Below, one piece after another: positions 7,080-13,915 of a stretch of DNA of 20,358 bases. The notes under the pieces are model-generated. The model saw nothing but the letters and a program-made list of their open reading frames with translations, did not search any database and was not told the DNA's origin. The DNA is from Bacillota bacterium (GTDB lineage Bacteria; Bacillota; Desulfitobacteriia; Desulfitobacteriales; Desulfitobacteriaceae), in the NCBI GenBank assembly GCA_023390635.1, contig JAEWCM010000048.1:1-20358 (forward strand). Reading direction: 5' to 3'. Every line of letters starts with the position of its first letter. The stretch's first letter is position 1. The translations under genes and the position numbers were made by a program.

Positions 7080-7318
7080 TAATCCGGATTTACAAATCTC
7101 TGCTGAAAGGGGATGGTTTCGAAATGGTAAAGAATATTTATGAGGTGGCAAACCTCTAATAAAATATTCGGATGTAGCGGTATGGCTATCGCTTTTCCCG
7201 AACTTTTCTAAAGGCGGGGAGGGCAGGCCATGCCCTATATCACATTGAGTAACCCTGAGCATAAACCGGAGGGTTATGGCCCTGCGGTATTTTTGTACCT
7301 ATTTTCAGGAGGAGATTT
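7080..7318 (+). ncRNA. Highly structured leader/ncRNA upstream of the CD3324-type HTH gene (possibly raiA-motif-like)
   Basis: About 240 nt between the predicted promoter and the next start codon contain no ORF with a ribosome site but many nested helices. They are GAATATTT/AAATATTC (7132-7139/7162-7169) enclosing GAGGT/ACCTC (7142-7146/7152-7156); GCGGTA/TATCGC (7177-7182/7187-7192, loop TGGC); TCCCG/CGGGGA around 7196-7220; GGGCA/TGCCC (7221-7225/7231-7235) with loop GGCCA; and TAACCC/GGGTTA (7250-7255/7271-7276). Loop GGCCA (7226-7230) is complementary to TGGCC (7277-7281), giving a pseudoknot. This compact, pseudoknotted, roughly 200-nt form resembles the raiA-motif class found in Firmicutes, but I assign that name from memory only. 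It could equally be a riboswitch for the downstream gene. Confidence 0.6.
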
Positions 7319-7588
7319 ATGATTTATCAGAATGCCAAAGATGTGCTGCCTCAAAGGCTGATTGACGAAATTCAGCAGTATGTTGAGGGGCAGAACCTAT
7401 ATATTCCCCGCAAAACCGCCCAAAAGGCGGGATGGGGTGAGATGAGCGGCACCAAAGCCGCTTTGCGGGGAAGAAACCGGGATATTGTAAGGATGCACCG
7501 GAAAGGGAGCGGGATTGAGGAGATCGCGGCCAAGTATTATCTTTCCCCTGACAGTATCAGAAAAATTGTCGGATCCAGCCGTGAATAG
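7319..7588 (+). CDS. Small HTH protein, CD3324/Mor-activator-like
   Basis: An 89-aa protein starting at ATG 7319, with AGGAGGAG (7307-7314) just upstream. The N-terminal half (KDVLPQRLIDEIQQYVEGQNLYIPRK) and the C-terminal half (RNRDIVRMHRKGSGIEEIAAKYYLSPDSIRKIV) match the pattern I know from the CD3324 family, small Mor/C-like helix-turn-helix proteins of Clostridia; the HTH is at about residues 65-86. Family members are presumed DNA-binding but their targets are not known to me. The gene follows the folded leader RNA and ends before a strong terminator, so the RNA and the protein form one unit. Confidence 0.75.
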   Translation: MIYQNAKDVLPQRLIDEIQQYVEGQNLYIPRKTAQKAGWGEMSGTKAALRGRNRDIVRMHRKGSGIEEIAAKYYLSPDSIRKIVGSSRE

Positions 7589-7621
7589 GGGATTTGAGCG
7601 AAAATAGTAATTTTATCAGCA

Positions 7622-7663
7622 AGCCAAGCAATGAATGACCGGAGCGTCATTCATTGCTTGGCT
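7622..7663. terminator. Strong hairpin terminator after the HTH gene
   Basis: A perfect 18-bp stem (7622-7639 with 7646-7663) and a 6-nt loop CGGAGC, followed by TTTGTCTATT. The downstream U tract is interrupted, but the stem is unusually long. Confidence 0.75.
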
Positions 7664-7730
7664 TTGTCTATTAGATTCTATTTTGTGACAGTCTCTTTAT
7701 TTTTTTATTAAATTTGCTATTTGCCGTATC

Positions 7731-7760
7731 TTGACAAAAGGGCACGTTTGCAATTATATT
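7731..7760 (+). promoter_or_regulatory. Promoter of the tetR-oxidoreductase operon
   Basis: TTGACA (7731-7736), 18-nt spacer, TATATT (7755-7760). Confidence 0.65.
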
Positions 7761-7775
7761 GAATATATATTCAAT
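7758..7775. promoter_or_regulatory. TetR operator candidate (18-bp perfect palindrome)
   Basis: ATTGAATAT-ATATTCAAT is a perfect 18-bp palindrome that overlaps the end of the -10 and the start site, immediately upstream of a TetR gene. Binding there would repress the operon. This is the usual layout for TetR self-control. Confidence 0.6.
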
Positions 7776-7792
7776 GAATGGAGGTTCAATGA

Positions 7793-8374
7793 TTGGGCGT
7801 TCGTGACGAGCAGAAAGAAAAACGGCGGCAGGAAATTTTGGAGGCCGGGCTGGACCTGTTCATCCGCAGAGGCTATACAGCGACCAAGATCAGCGATATT
7901 GCCCGGCAGGTAGGAATGAGTGCGGGCCTGATGTTCCATTATTTTGAGTCTAAGGAGAAGCTATACGAAGAACTCATCCGTATCGGGATTTCCGGGCCAA
8001 TGCAGGCGGTTGCTCCTACGGAAAAGGAACCACTGGTGTTTTTTGAGGACACGGCGGCTGAACTGTTTCATTACTTACGGACCGAGCCCTTTATCGCCAA
8101 AATGTTTGTGCTGATGGTGCAGGCTTTTTATAATGACGCCGCTCCCCAGGGAGTCAAAGAGCGGCTGCGCGAGTTCGATATCTATACGCCGACGGCCCAG
8201 CTGATTCGCAAGGGTCAGGAAAACGGAACCATCCGGGAGGGTGATCCGGCCGCTCTGGGCATTGCCTATTGGTGTGCCATCCAGGGCATTGCGGAGCAAA
8301 TGGCCCTTAATCCTGATCTGCCCTGCCCGGAAAGCACCTGGATTGTGGATATATTAAGGAGGAAACCAGCATGA
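7793..8374 (+). CDS. TetR/AcrR-family transcriptional regulator
   Basis: A 193-aa protein. The N-terminal HTH reads RRQEILEAGLDLFIRRGYTATKISDIARQVGMSAGLMFHYFESKEKLYEELI in substance (recognition helix SAGLMFHYFESK, residues about 42-54). The C-terminal ligand-binding helices carry no clear specificity. The start is the TTG at 7793, 8 nt after GGAGG (7780-7784); the ATG at 7789 is in another frame. The stop overlaps the next start as ATGA (8371-8374), so regulator and oxidoreductase are translationally coupled. It probably represses its own operon through the palindrome at 7758-7775 and responds to a lipid-like or other small molecule handled by the oxidoreductase (inference). Confidence 0.9.
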   Translation: MGVRDEQKEKRRQEILEAGLDLFIRRGYTATKISDIARQVGMSAGLMFHYFESKEKLYEELIRIGISGPMQAVAPTEKEPLVFFEDTAAELFHYLRTEPFIAKMFVLMVQAFYNDAAPQGVKERLREFDIYTPTAQLIRKGQENGTIREGDPAALGIAYWCAIQGIAEQMALNPDLPCPESTWIVDILRRKPA

Positions 8375-9852
8375 AAATAGTGATTGTAGGCGCGGGAATT
8401 TCCGGCCTTTCCGCCGGGATCTATGCATTGCAGAGCGGGTTCGATGTGGATATTTTCGAGAGCCATACCATACCGGGCGGCGCTTCCACCAGCTGGCGGA
8501 GAAAAGGGTATTTGTTTGAAGGGGGGATGCACTGGCTCACCGGTTCTTCTCCTCAGACTCCACTGCATCAGATTTGGCGGGAAGTGGGTGCTCTGGATGA
8601 CAGTGTGCGGATGTATAACCGCGATCCCTTTTTTGCCTTCGAACACGAAGGGAGGAGGGCCTACCTCTACCGGGATGTTGAAAAGCTGCGCCGGCACTTC
8701 TTGGAGCTGGCGCCGGAAGACGAAAGGGAAATCAACCGCTTATGCAAGGATATCCGCAAGTTTACCAGCATGAGCATGCCGGTGACAGATATCAAAGGGG
8801 TCAAAACGAAGACGAAGCATGCCATGTCCTTGGGGACGGTGCTGAGCATGCTGCCAAGTTTGCTGCGGATGCCTTTTTACGCGGGCCTAACGGTGCGGGA
8901 ATATGCGGCGCGCTTCCAAAGCCCCCTGCTGCGCCATCTGCTGGAAAGTATTGTAGGGCCCGACTACGGGGCGAGCGCCATGATCTTCACAATGGCGACA
9001 CTGGCTTCCGGGGACGGCGGTTATCCGGAGGGCGGTTCCCTTGGCATGGCCCTGCGCATGGCAAAGCGTTTTGAAGCGTTGGGTGGCACGATCCATTACA
9101 GTAAAAAGGTTGAGCAGGTCATGGTGGAACGCGGTACCGCTCAAGGGGTAATGGTGGGGGGAGCCATGGTTGAGGCTGATGCGGTGATCGTGACCCAGGA
9201 TACGCTGGCTGCCATCGACGGTTTGTTTGACCCTCCCATTCGTGAGCCGTGGGCGGAAAGGATGAGGGAAAGTACCATCCCCATGCTCGATACTTTTGTC
9301 AGCTTAGGTGTGGAGGCCGATCTGTCCGATCTGCCGGAGCGGATTGAGTTTGTGCCGGAGCAGCCTCTGATGTGCGGAGATGTGCCACAGCCGGTGGTGG
9401 GCATTTGCAATTATGCCGGGTATCAAGGGTATGCGCCGGAAGGGTGCAGCGCCGTCACTTCCATCCTGTTAGGGGACAGCTATGATTTCTGGAAAAAGTG
9501 CAGGGAAAAGGGTACCTATGAGGCTGAAAAAGAGAAGCTGGCGCAGGAACTGATTGGGGTTCTGGTGAAAAAATTCCCGCAGATGACGGGAAAAGTGGCG
9601 GTCTGGGACGTGGCCACACCGTTGACCTACGAGCGGTATTTAGGCTCTTTTAAAGGTTCATGGATGACGGCCATGGGCAAGGGGAAGAGCCCGGCAGCCT
9701 ATCCCTCCCAGCCGGAGCAGATCCAGCGTCTCTATTTTGCCGGCCAGCGCCTGAGAATTCCGGGCGGTTTGCCTGTGGCTGTCGAGTCAGGGCGTAAGGC
9801 AGTGCAATACTTGTGCCGGGATACGGATCAAGTGTTTCAGGGGAACAGCTGA
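8371..9852 (+). CDS. Phytoene-desaturase/retinol-saturase-like FAD oxidoreductase
   Basis: A 493-aa FAD enzyme. The dinucleotide-binding motif VGAGISGLSAG is at residues 6-16, E30 ends the second strand, and PGGAST follows at about 35-40. The C-terminal FAD motif LYFAGQRLRIPGGLPVAVESGRKA (residues about 455-480) is typical of the CrtI/carotenoid isomerase/retinol saturase and amine-oxidase-like group. No signal peptide is seen. Length and motifs fit the NAD(P)/FAD-dependent oxidoreductases of Firmicutes whose substrates are not defined; no carotenoid pathway gene is nearby, so carotenoid chemistry is not supported. AAGGAGG precedes the ATG, and the gene is coupled to tetR by a 4-nt overlap. 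Its last codons overlap the convergent membrane-protein gene by 16 nt. Confidence 0.85.
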   Translation: MKIVIVGAGISGLSAGIYALQSGFDVDIFESHTIPGGASTSWRRKGYLFEGGMHWLTGSSPQTPLHQIWREVGALDDSVRMYNRDPFFAFEHEGRRAYLYRDVEKLRRHFLELAPEDEREINRLCKDIRKFTSMSMPVTDIKGVKTKTKHAMSLGTVLSMLPSLLRMPFYAGLTVREYAARFQSPLLRHLLESIVGPDYGASAMIFTMATLASGDGGYPEGGSLGMALRMAKRFEALGGTIHYSKKVEQVMVERGTAQGVMVGGAMVEADAVIVTQDTLAAIDGLFDPPIREPWAERMRESTIPMLDTFVSLGVEADLSDLPERIEFVPEQPLMCGDVPQPVVGICNYAGYQGYAPEGCSAVTSILLGDSYDFWKKCREKGTYEAEKEKLAQELIGVLVKKFPQMTGKVAVWDVATPLTYERYLGSFKGSWMTAMGKGKSPAAYPSQPEQIQRLYFAGQRLRIPGGLPVAVESGRKAVQYLCRDTDQVFQGNS

Positions 9853-9859
9853 AACACTT
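9830..9859. terminator. Shared hairpin carrying both convergent stop codons
   Basis: AAGTGTTTCAG (9830-9840) and CTGAAACACTT (9849-9859) form an 11-bp perfect stem with an 8-nt loop. The TGA stop of the oxidoreductase (9850-9852) lies in one arm and the TGA of the minus-strand gene (9837-9839) lies in the other. Flanking T tracts are short in both directions, so it may be a poor terminator. Confidence 0.5.
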
Positions 9860-10769
9860 TAAGTTGGGAATAATATTCCGCTGTTTTTTCCGGCGTGCCG
9901 CCATTAAAAATGACGGTGCGCTGATCAAGGGTGAGCAGCCGGTTCCGTTCATTCCGCACTTTATGATAGGCGGACAGAATAGGGGTGAGGGTTAAACCGG
10001 TTGATATTACCGTGAAAAGCACCATCATAAAGGGTGGAAAATTGGTATAGGAATAAAGGAAGAAGAGCAGGGTATAAAGTATGCTGCCGATATAGGCTTC
10101 AGCAACCCAGCACTTTGTCCATTGATATTTATAGACGCTGTTCAAAGCAAGAGTGATTTCCGTATGTTCTGAATAGATGACGGTCCGTGCTTTGCCAATA
10201 AGCCGATAGGCCAAGCACCCGATCATGACGCTGAGCAATGAAATGATAGACAGTATCCAGGAAAAGGGATCGCTTTTTGTCTCAACGACAGATATTATCC
10301 CGGGCAATAAAACAATCAGAAAGGGGAAGATAAACCACAGCTTTGACACAGTCATTTTTCCCTTGACTTTACTTACTTCCGTATCAATGCTGATTATATG
10401 TTTGACGCCTACATACCAGCCTCTGGCAATTTTCAGTGCATATAAGCGATGGAAATATGTTTTTTGCAAGAGGCTGCTTACATAGAATAATAAAATGCAC
10501 CAGGCCAGGAGATAGATCATACTGAGTGAGACATAGTGGGAAAAGAACAGGATGGGGAAGATGAGGACAAAGAAGATGCTTCCTGCCGAACCATGCTTTT
10601 TATGGTACTCCTGGACGATGGCGGTGACTTCAGGGTTTTTCAATTCAGAGTGGGGCAGGGTCACGCCGAGTAGAATGTTACTGTTGGACGTTTCTCCGGT
10701 TTTGTTGGTTAAAACCAGTGTCATTAAAATGATTAGGGCGGTTAAGATGAAAATAATTGATAAAATCAT
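9837..10769 (-). CDS. Polytopic membrane protein (DUF1648/DUF5808-like), partner of the GntR regulator
   Basis: A 310-aa integral membrane protein with about seven to eight hydrophobic segments: residues 1-20, 64-82, 84-102, 145-165, 170-192, 224-245 and 248-268 approximately. The short early motif ILLGVTLPHSELKNPEV after the first membrane segment resembles the GV-x-P motif of DUF1648-type proteins, which are often encoded with YtrA-type GntR regulators. It has no transporter or enzyme motif I recognise; function unknown. Its ATG overlaps the regulator's stop by 4 nt (10766-10769), so the two are coupled. Related SdpI-like proteins act in immunity to membrane-active peptides, but that is not shown here. 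Confidence 0.7.
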   Translation of the reverse strand: MILSIIFILTALIILMTLVLTNKTGETSNSNILLGVTLPHSELKNPEVTAIVQEYHKKHGSAGSIFFVLIFPILFFSHYVSLSMIYLLAWCILLFYVSSLLQKTYFHRLYALKIARGWYVGVKHIISIDTEVSKVKGKMTVSKLWFIFPFLIVLLPGIISVVETKSDPFSWILSIISLLSVMIGCLAYRLIGKARTVIYSEHTEITLALNSVYKYQWTKCWVAEAYIGSILYTLLFFLYSYTNFPPFMMVLFTVISTGLTLTPILSAYHKVRNERNRLLTLDQRTVIFNGGTPEKTAEYYSQLKVFQLFP

Positions 10770-11164
10770 ACTTCTTCTCCTGTCATCGGGGAGATATTCA
10801 GGTGGTCAAACAGTTCGGCGCACATTTTTATAAAGTGCTCTTTTTTTATGCCCTTAAGGGAGGATTCGGTAACCAGCAAAGCCAGCTCATTTTCCATTTT
10901 TTCCGTGAAATTACCTGACAGGATTGCAGTCGGTTTGATCCTCGCACCATGACGGCGGTCGATTTCAATATAGCCTTCATTTTTTAATATGGTGTAAGCT
11001 TTGGTAACGGTCATCATATTGATGCCGATATCTTCAGCCATCTGCCGGACGGTAGGTAATCCCTGCCCGATTTTCAGATCCCCTCTGCCGATGCCCATGA
11101 CAATTTGATTGCGCAGCTGGACATAAATAGGGGTTGAACTGGTCAGTTCAATCTTTAAGATCAT
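10766..11164 (-). CDS. GntR-family regulator, YtrA subfamily
   Basis: A 132-aa protein with the N-terminal winged helix of GntR: STPIYVQLRNQIVMGI, then LPTVRQMAEDIGINMMTVTKAYTILKNEGYIE and a wing RRHGARIKP. The short C-terminal tail of about 50 residues instead of an effector domain is characteristic of the YtrA subfamily. AGGAGGT lies 6 nt before the ATG. It heads a two-gene operon with the polytopic membrane protein and probably represses that operon through the long inverted repeat over its promoter. YtrA-type regulators often sense cell-envelope stress (family knowledge); the signal here is unknown. Confidence 0.9.
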   Translation of the reverse strand: MILKIELTSSTPIYVQLRNQIVMGIGRGDLKIGQGLPTVRQMAEDIGINMMTVTKAYTILKNEGYIEIDRRHGARIKPTAILSGNFTEKMENELALLVTESSLKGIKKEHFIKMCAELFDHLNISPMTGEEV

Positions 11165-11184
11165 GACTTTACCTCCTAATCAAG

Positions 11185-11229
11185 ATAAGCATTATTTGTA
11201 TTATATATAATAATACAAATAATGCTTAT
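11185..11229. promoter_or_regulatory. Long perfect inverted repeat over the gntR promoter
   Basis: Two perfect 20-bp arms (11185-11204 and 11210-11229) with a 5-nt spacer; the core is ATTATTTGTATTAT. It lies 20 bp upstream of the GntR start and is a strong candidate for its operator. It is longer than most YtrA sites, so it may hold two overlapping dyads. The divergent transporter gene starts about 100 bp on the other side and could be controlled from it too. Confidence 0.65.
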
Positions 11230-11235
11230 AATCAA
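11207..11235 (-). promoter_or_regulatory. Promoter of the gntR operon
   Basis: On the minus strand: TTGATT (complement of 11230-11235), 17-nt spacer, TATTAT (complement of 11207-11212). The spacer and -10 lie inside the inverted repeat. Confidence 0.55.
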
Positions 11236-11332
11236 GGGATTATATATTGCACTCCGGTAATAAAGGAAAATTAAAATCTGAAATCGAATAGATAAATATA
11301 CAAGATAAAGCATAGGGAGAGAGTGGAAAAAA

Positions 11333-12835
11333 TTGAAGCAATATCTGCAACAAAATAGAAAGACTTTGGCAGCGGGTACCGGTATGCTGATGCTCCTGGT
11401 AATCCTTCTGACGGTGTTCTCCGAAGGGCGGATGCTGTCGAACGACGATGATCTTCCCTTATGGAGTGTCTTGCCTTTTGCAGGCATGCTCCTGTCCATT
11501 GCTCTTTTTCCTCTGATCAATGCCAACTGGTGGGAGAAAAATATGGGGCTTGTGAGCACGGGATGGGCTTTGCTTTTTTTTGTTCCCTTTCTGATCGCTT
11601 TCGGCAGGGAGACGGCGCTCAGCCACTTGCTGGAAGTTGTATTCCTGGATTATCTTCCTTTCATTGTATTGCTCTTCGGTCTCTTCGTGGTTTCGGGAGG
11701 CATTATTTTGCGTGGGGATTTGAAGGGCAGGCCATCTGTGAATGTAGCCATGCTGGGCATAGGGACGTTGCTGGCCAGTTGGATCGGAACGACGGGGGCC
11801 AGCATGCTTTTAATTCGGCCTTTGATCCGGGCTAATGGGTGGCGCAAGCAGAAAGCCCATATCATGGTTTTTTTCATTTTCTTAGTGGCCAATTTGGGCG
11901 GTTCCCTGACCCCTTTGGGAGATCCGCCGCTGTTTCTCGGTTTTCTGAGAGGAGTTCCGTTCTTCTGGACCTTGAATCTGATTTTGCCCATGAGTGTGAA
12001 TGCTCTCATCCTTTTGACAGTGTACTATTTTGTTGACCGCTATTTTTACCGCAAAGAGATGAAGGATGAGGGGAGCAGCAAGGATATTCAGGCAATGGGA
12101 GCCGGTACGGTGACTGAAATAAAACAGCCTCTGCGGATCGAGGGCCTGCGCAATCTAGCCTTTTTGGCAATGATCATTGGGGCGGTCATCCTGAGCGGTG
12201 TCCTAAGCAAGAATCCTTGGTTTTTCAATGAAGTGACAGGTGAGTTGAAGGGGATTACCCTGCTGCGGGAAGGCTCAGAAAATATTATCTGGCCTTACAT
12301 CAATATCCTGCGCGATATGATCATTCTAATGGCTGCCTTTTTGTCCATAAAGACCACACCGCAGGTGATTCGCAGGGACAACTGTTTTACCTGGGCACCG
12401 ATCAAAGAAGTGGCAGTGCTGTTCATTGGGATTTTTGTGACCATGATTCCGGCATTGATTCTTCTCCATACCCATGGCAGCGAATTGGGACTTTCCAAGC
12501 CGATGCATTTCTTCTGGGCCACCGGCGTTCTTTCCAGCTTCCTGGACAATGCTCCGACCTATATGGTGTTTATGACTGCTGCAGCCAGTCTGGGAGCCGG
12601 CGATGGGATTGTCACTTCCGTGGGAACTATAGCTCCTGAACTGCTGTTAGCCGTGTCCTGCGGGGCGGTGTTTATGGGTGCCAATACCTATATCGGGAAT
12701 GCCCCCAACTTTATGGTGCGGGCCATTGCCGAGGAAAATAAGATTAAAATGCCCGGCTTTTTCGGGTATATGCTGATTTCTCTGGTCTGTCTGATTCCGC
12801 TGTTTATTCTGGATACGTTTTTGTTTTTCCGGTAG
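11333..12835 (+). CDS. ArsB/NhaD-superfamily ion transporter (sodium:proton antiporter / CitMHS-like)
   Basis: A 500-aa polytopic membrane protein with about 12 hydrophobic segments. Each half carries the re-entrant-loop type motif of the ion-transporter superfamily: WIGTTGASMLLIRPLI with ANLGGSLTPLGDPPLFLG in the first half, and FLDNAPTYMVF with MGANTYIGNAPNFMV in the second. These pairs are shared by NhaD, ArsB and CitMHS proteins; the version here is closest in my memory to proteins annotated as sodium:proton antiporters. The substrate (Na+/H+, dicarboxylate or other anion) cannot be read from sequence. The start is a TTG at 11333 with GGGAG upstream (11314-11318); the next in-frame ATG is 16 codons in. 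A methyltransferase follows 46 nt downstream. Confidence 0.82.
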   Translation: MKQYLQQNRKTLAAGTGMLMLLVILLTVFSEGRMLSNDDDLPLWSVLPFAGMLLSIALFPLINANWWEKNMGLVSTGWALLFFVPFLIAFGRETALSHLLEVVFLDYLPFIVLLFGLFVVSGGIILRGDLKGRPSVNVAMLGIGTLLASWIGTTGASMLLIRPLIRANGWRKQKAHIMVFFIFLVANLGGSLTPLGDPPLFLGFLRGVPFFWTLNLILPMSVNALILLTVYYFVDRYFYRKEMKDEGSSKDIQAMGAGTVTEIKQPLRIEGLRNLAFLAMIIGAVILSGVLSKNPWFFNEVTGELKGITLLREGSENIIWPYINILRDMIILMAAFLSIKTTPQVIRRDNCFTWAPIKEVAVLFIGIFVTMIPALILLHTHGSELGLSKPMHFFWATGVLSSFLDNAPTYMVFMTAAASLGAGDGIVTSVGTIAPELLLAVSCGAVFMGANTYIGNAPNFMVRAIAEENKIKMPGFFGYMLISLVCLIPLFILDTFLFFR

Positions 12836-12881
12836 GTGAAGTGGAGAAGAAATGTCGTCGATATGTTGATGAGGTGAGTGA

Positions 12882-13454
12882 ATGAAAGTACGTGATAGCG
12901 GAATGCCTGAGCAGGAATATTGGGAAAGTCTTTTCGATGTGCCGTTGATTTTAGAACAAATGGCTATTCGTAGGAATATTGAATTACTTGTGGAGTTTGG
13001 ATGCGGCTATGGAACATTTACCTTACCCAGTGCTCAAATCATCGACGGAAAAGTAGTTGCTTTTGATATTGAAGAGCAGATGCTGGAAAGCGTTAATATG
13101 CGAATTTTACCGGGTATGGACGGCAAAATCAGCCTGCTTAAGAGGGACTTTGTTTCTGAGGGCAGCGGGATTGAAACAGGGACAGCAGACTATGTGATGC
13201 TTTTTAATATCTTGCACCATGCCGAGCCTTTGGAACTATTAAAAGAGGCCTACAGAATTCTTAAACCTCACGGTAAAGCCGGATTAATTCATTGGAACTA
13301 TGACAGAACTACACCGAGAGGTCCGGAAATGAGCATCCGACCTAAGCCGGAGAGCATGGGAGAATGGGCGATGCAAGCCGGATTTACGCTGGAAGAAGAT
13401 TGGCTGATTGATTTGCCGCCTTTTCATTATGGACTGATCGGTCATAAGTTTTAA
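12882..13454 (+). CDS. Class I SAM-dependent methyltransferase
   Basis: A 190-aa cytoplasmic protein. Motif I is LLVEFGCGYGTFTLP (residues about 35-49), the acidic end of the second strand is VVAFDIEEQML, and motif IV/post is ADYVMLFNILHHAEPLELLKEAYRILKPHGKAGLIHW. This is the Methyltransf_11/25 pattern; the small C-terminal region (FHYGLIGHKF) gives no substrate. GAGGTGAG lies 3 nt before the ATG. It is probably co-transcribed with the transporter gene, but no functional link is evident. Confidence 0.85.
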   Translation: MKVRDSGMPEQEYWESLFDVPLILEQMAIRRNIELLVEFGCGYGTFTLPSAQIIDGKVVAFDIEEQMLESVNMRILPGMDGKISLLKRDFVSEGSGIETGTADYVMLFNILHHAEPLELLKEAYRILKPHGKAGLIHWNYDRTTPRGPEMSIRPKPESMGEWAMQAGFTLEEDWLIDLPPFHYGLIGHKF

Positions 13455-13465
13455 CCTGCATGAAT

Positions 13466-13508
13466 AACTCAACTTTCGCATCTTTACTAAGCGAAAGTTG
13501 AGTTTATT
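13466..13508. terminator. Intrinsic terminator after the methyltransferase gene
   Basis: A perfect 14-bp stem, AACTCAACTTTCGC (13466-13479) with its complement (13491-13504), 11-nt loop, then TTATT. Because the arms start with AACTC and end in GAGTT, it can act in both directions. Confidence 0.8.
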
Positions 13509-13599
13509 GGTAGTAAATTGAAAGTAGATTCTTCGAATAGTGTATCAGGTTAAGAATGTCCTTTGAGAATTGCTGACCGACTTTTTCCAGCCGCTTCGG

Positions 13600-13755
13600 C
13601 TATTTTACAGACTTGATTAGTTCCTTAGTCTTCTTCAGGTACTTTTCAATTTCTGTAGCGGCGACAGGGAGGATTTGCCCGGACCGCTGCTTAACCACTT
13701 TTATTCCACTTGTCATCACAGGTAGTATGCGATTGATGATCGAATTATCTATCAT
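13600..13755 (-). CDS. Possible 51-aa protein of unknown function
   Basis: Within the 400-bp gap 13509-13915 the minus strand carries ATG at 13755 to TAG at 13600, 51 aa, beginning MIDNSIINRILPVMTSGIK and ending KKTKELIKSVK. AGGACAGG lies 5 nt before the ATG, a fair ribosome site. The protein is basic with a helical, Lys-rich C-terminus and no cysteine. I do not recognise it. It could be a short true gene or the remains of a longer one. The rest of the gap shows only the terminator at 13871-13910. Confidence 0.4.
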   Translation of the reverse strand: MIDNSIINRILPVMTSGIKVVKQRSGQILPVAATEIEKYLKKTKELIKSVK

Positions 13756-13870
13756 GGTTACCTGTCCTTTCTTTTACTTACTTACAGAATATGTGGTCAA
13801 GCTGCCAATTGTGATATTTCCCGGATAAACATTTCGTTGTTGAATATAAAAAATAGCCTGCCTTATTATT

Positions 13871-13910
13871 GGCAGAAACCCGGTCCGTTGTAGACCGGGC
13901 TTCTGCCTTT
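13871..13910. terminator. Hairpin between the 51-aa ORF and the large lipoprotein gene
   Basis: GGCAGAA-a-CCCGGTC (13871-13885) pairs with GACCGGG-c-TTCTGCC (13893-13907): 14 bp with one mismatch and a 7-nt loop. It lies just past the stop of the minus-strand 879-aa gene and terminates it most plausibly; a second T-run (complement of 13849-13855) lies further on. Confidence 0.7.
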
Positions 13911-13915
13911 ATTAT

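Noticed and set aside
7789..7791. ATG as alternative tetR start
   Set aside because: It is in a different frame from the HTH; the TTG at 7793 is in frame and well spaced from GGAGG.
11461..12036. Plus- and minus-strand frames inside the transporter gene
   Set aside because: They overlap a continuous 500-aa transporter with paired superfamily motifs and have no signals of their own.
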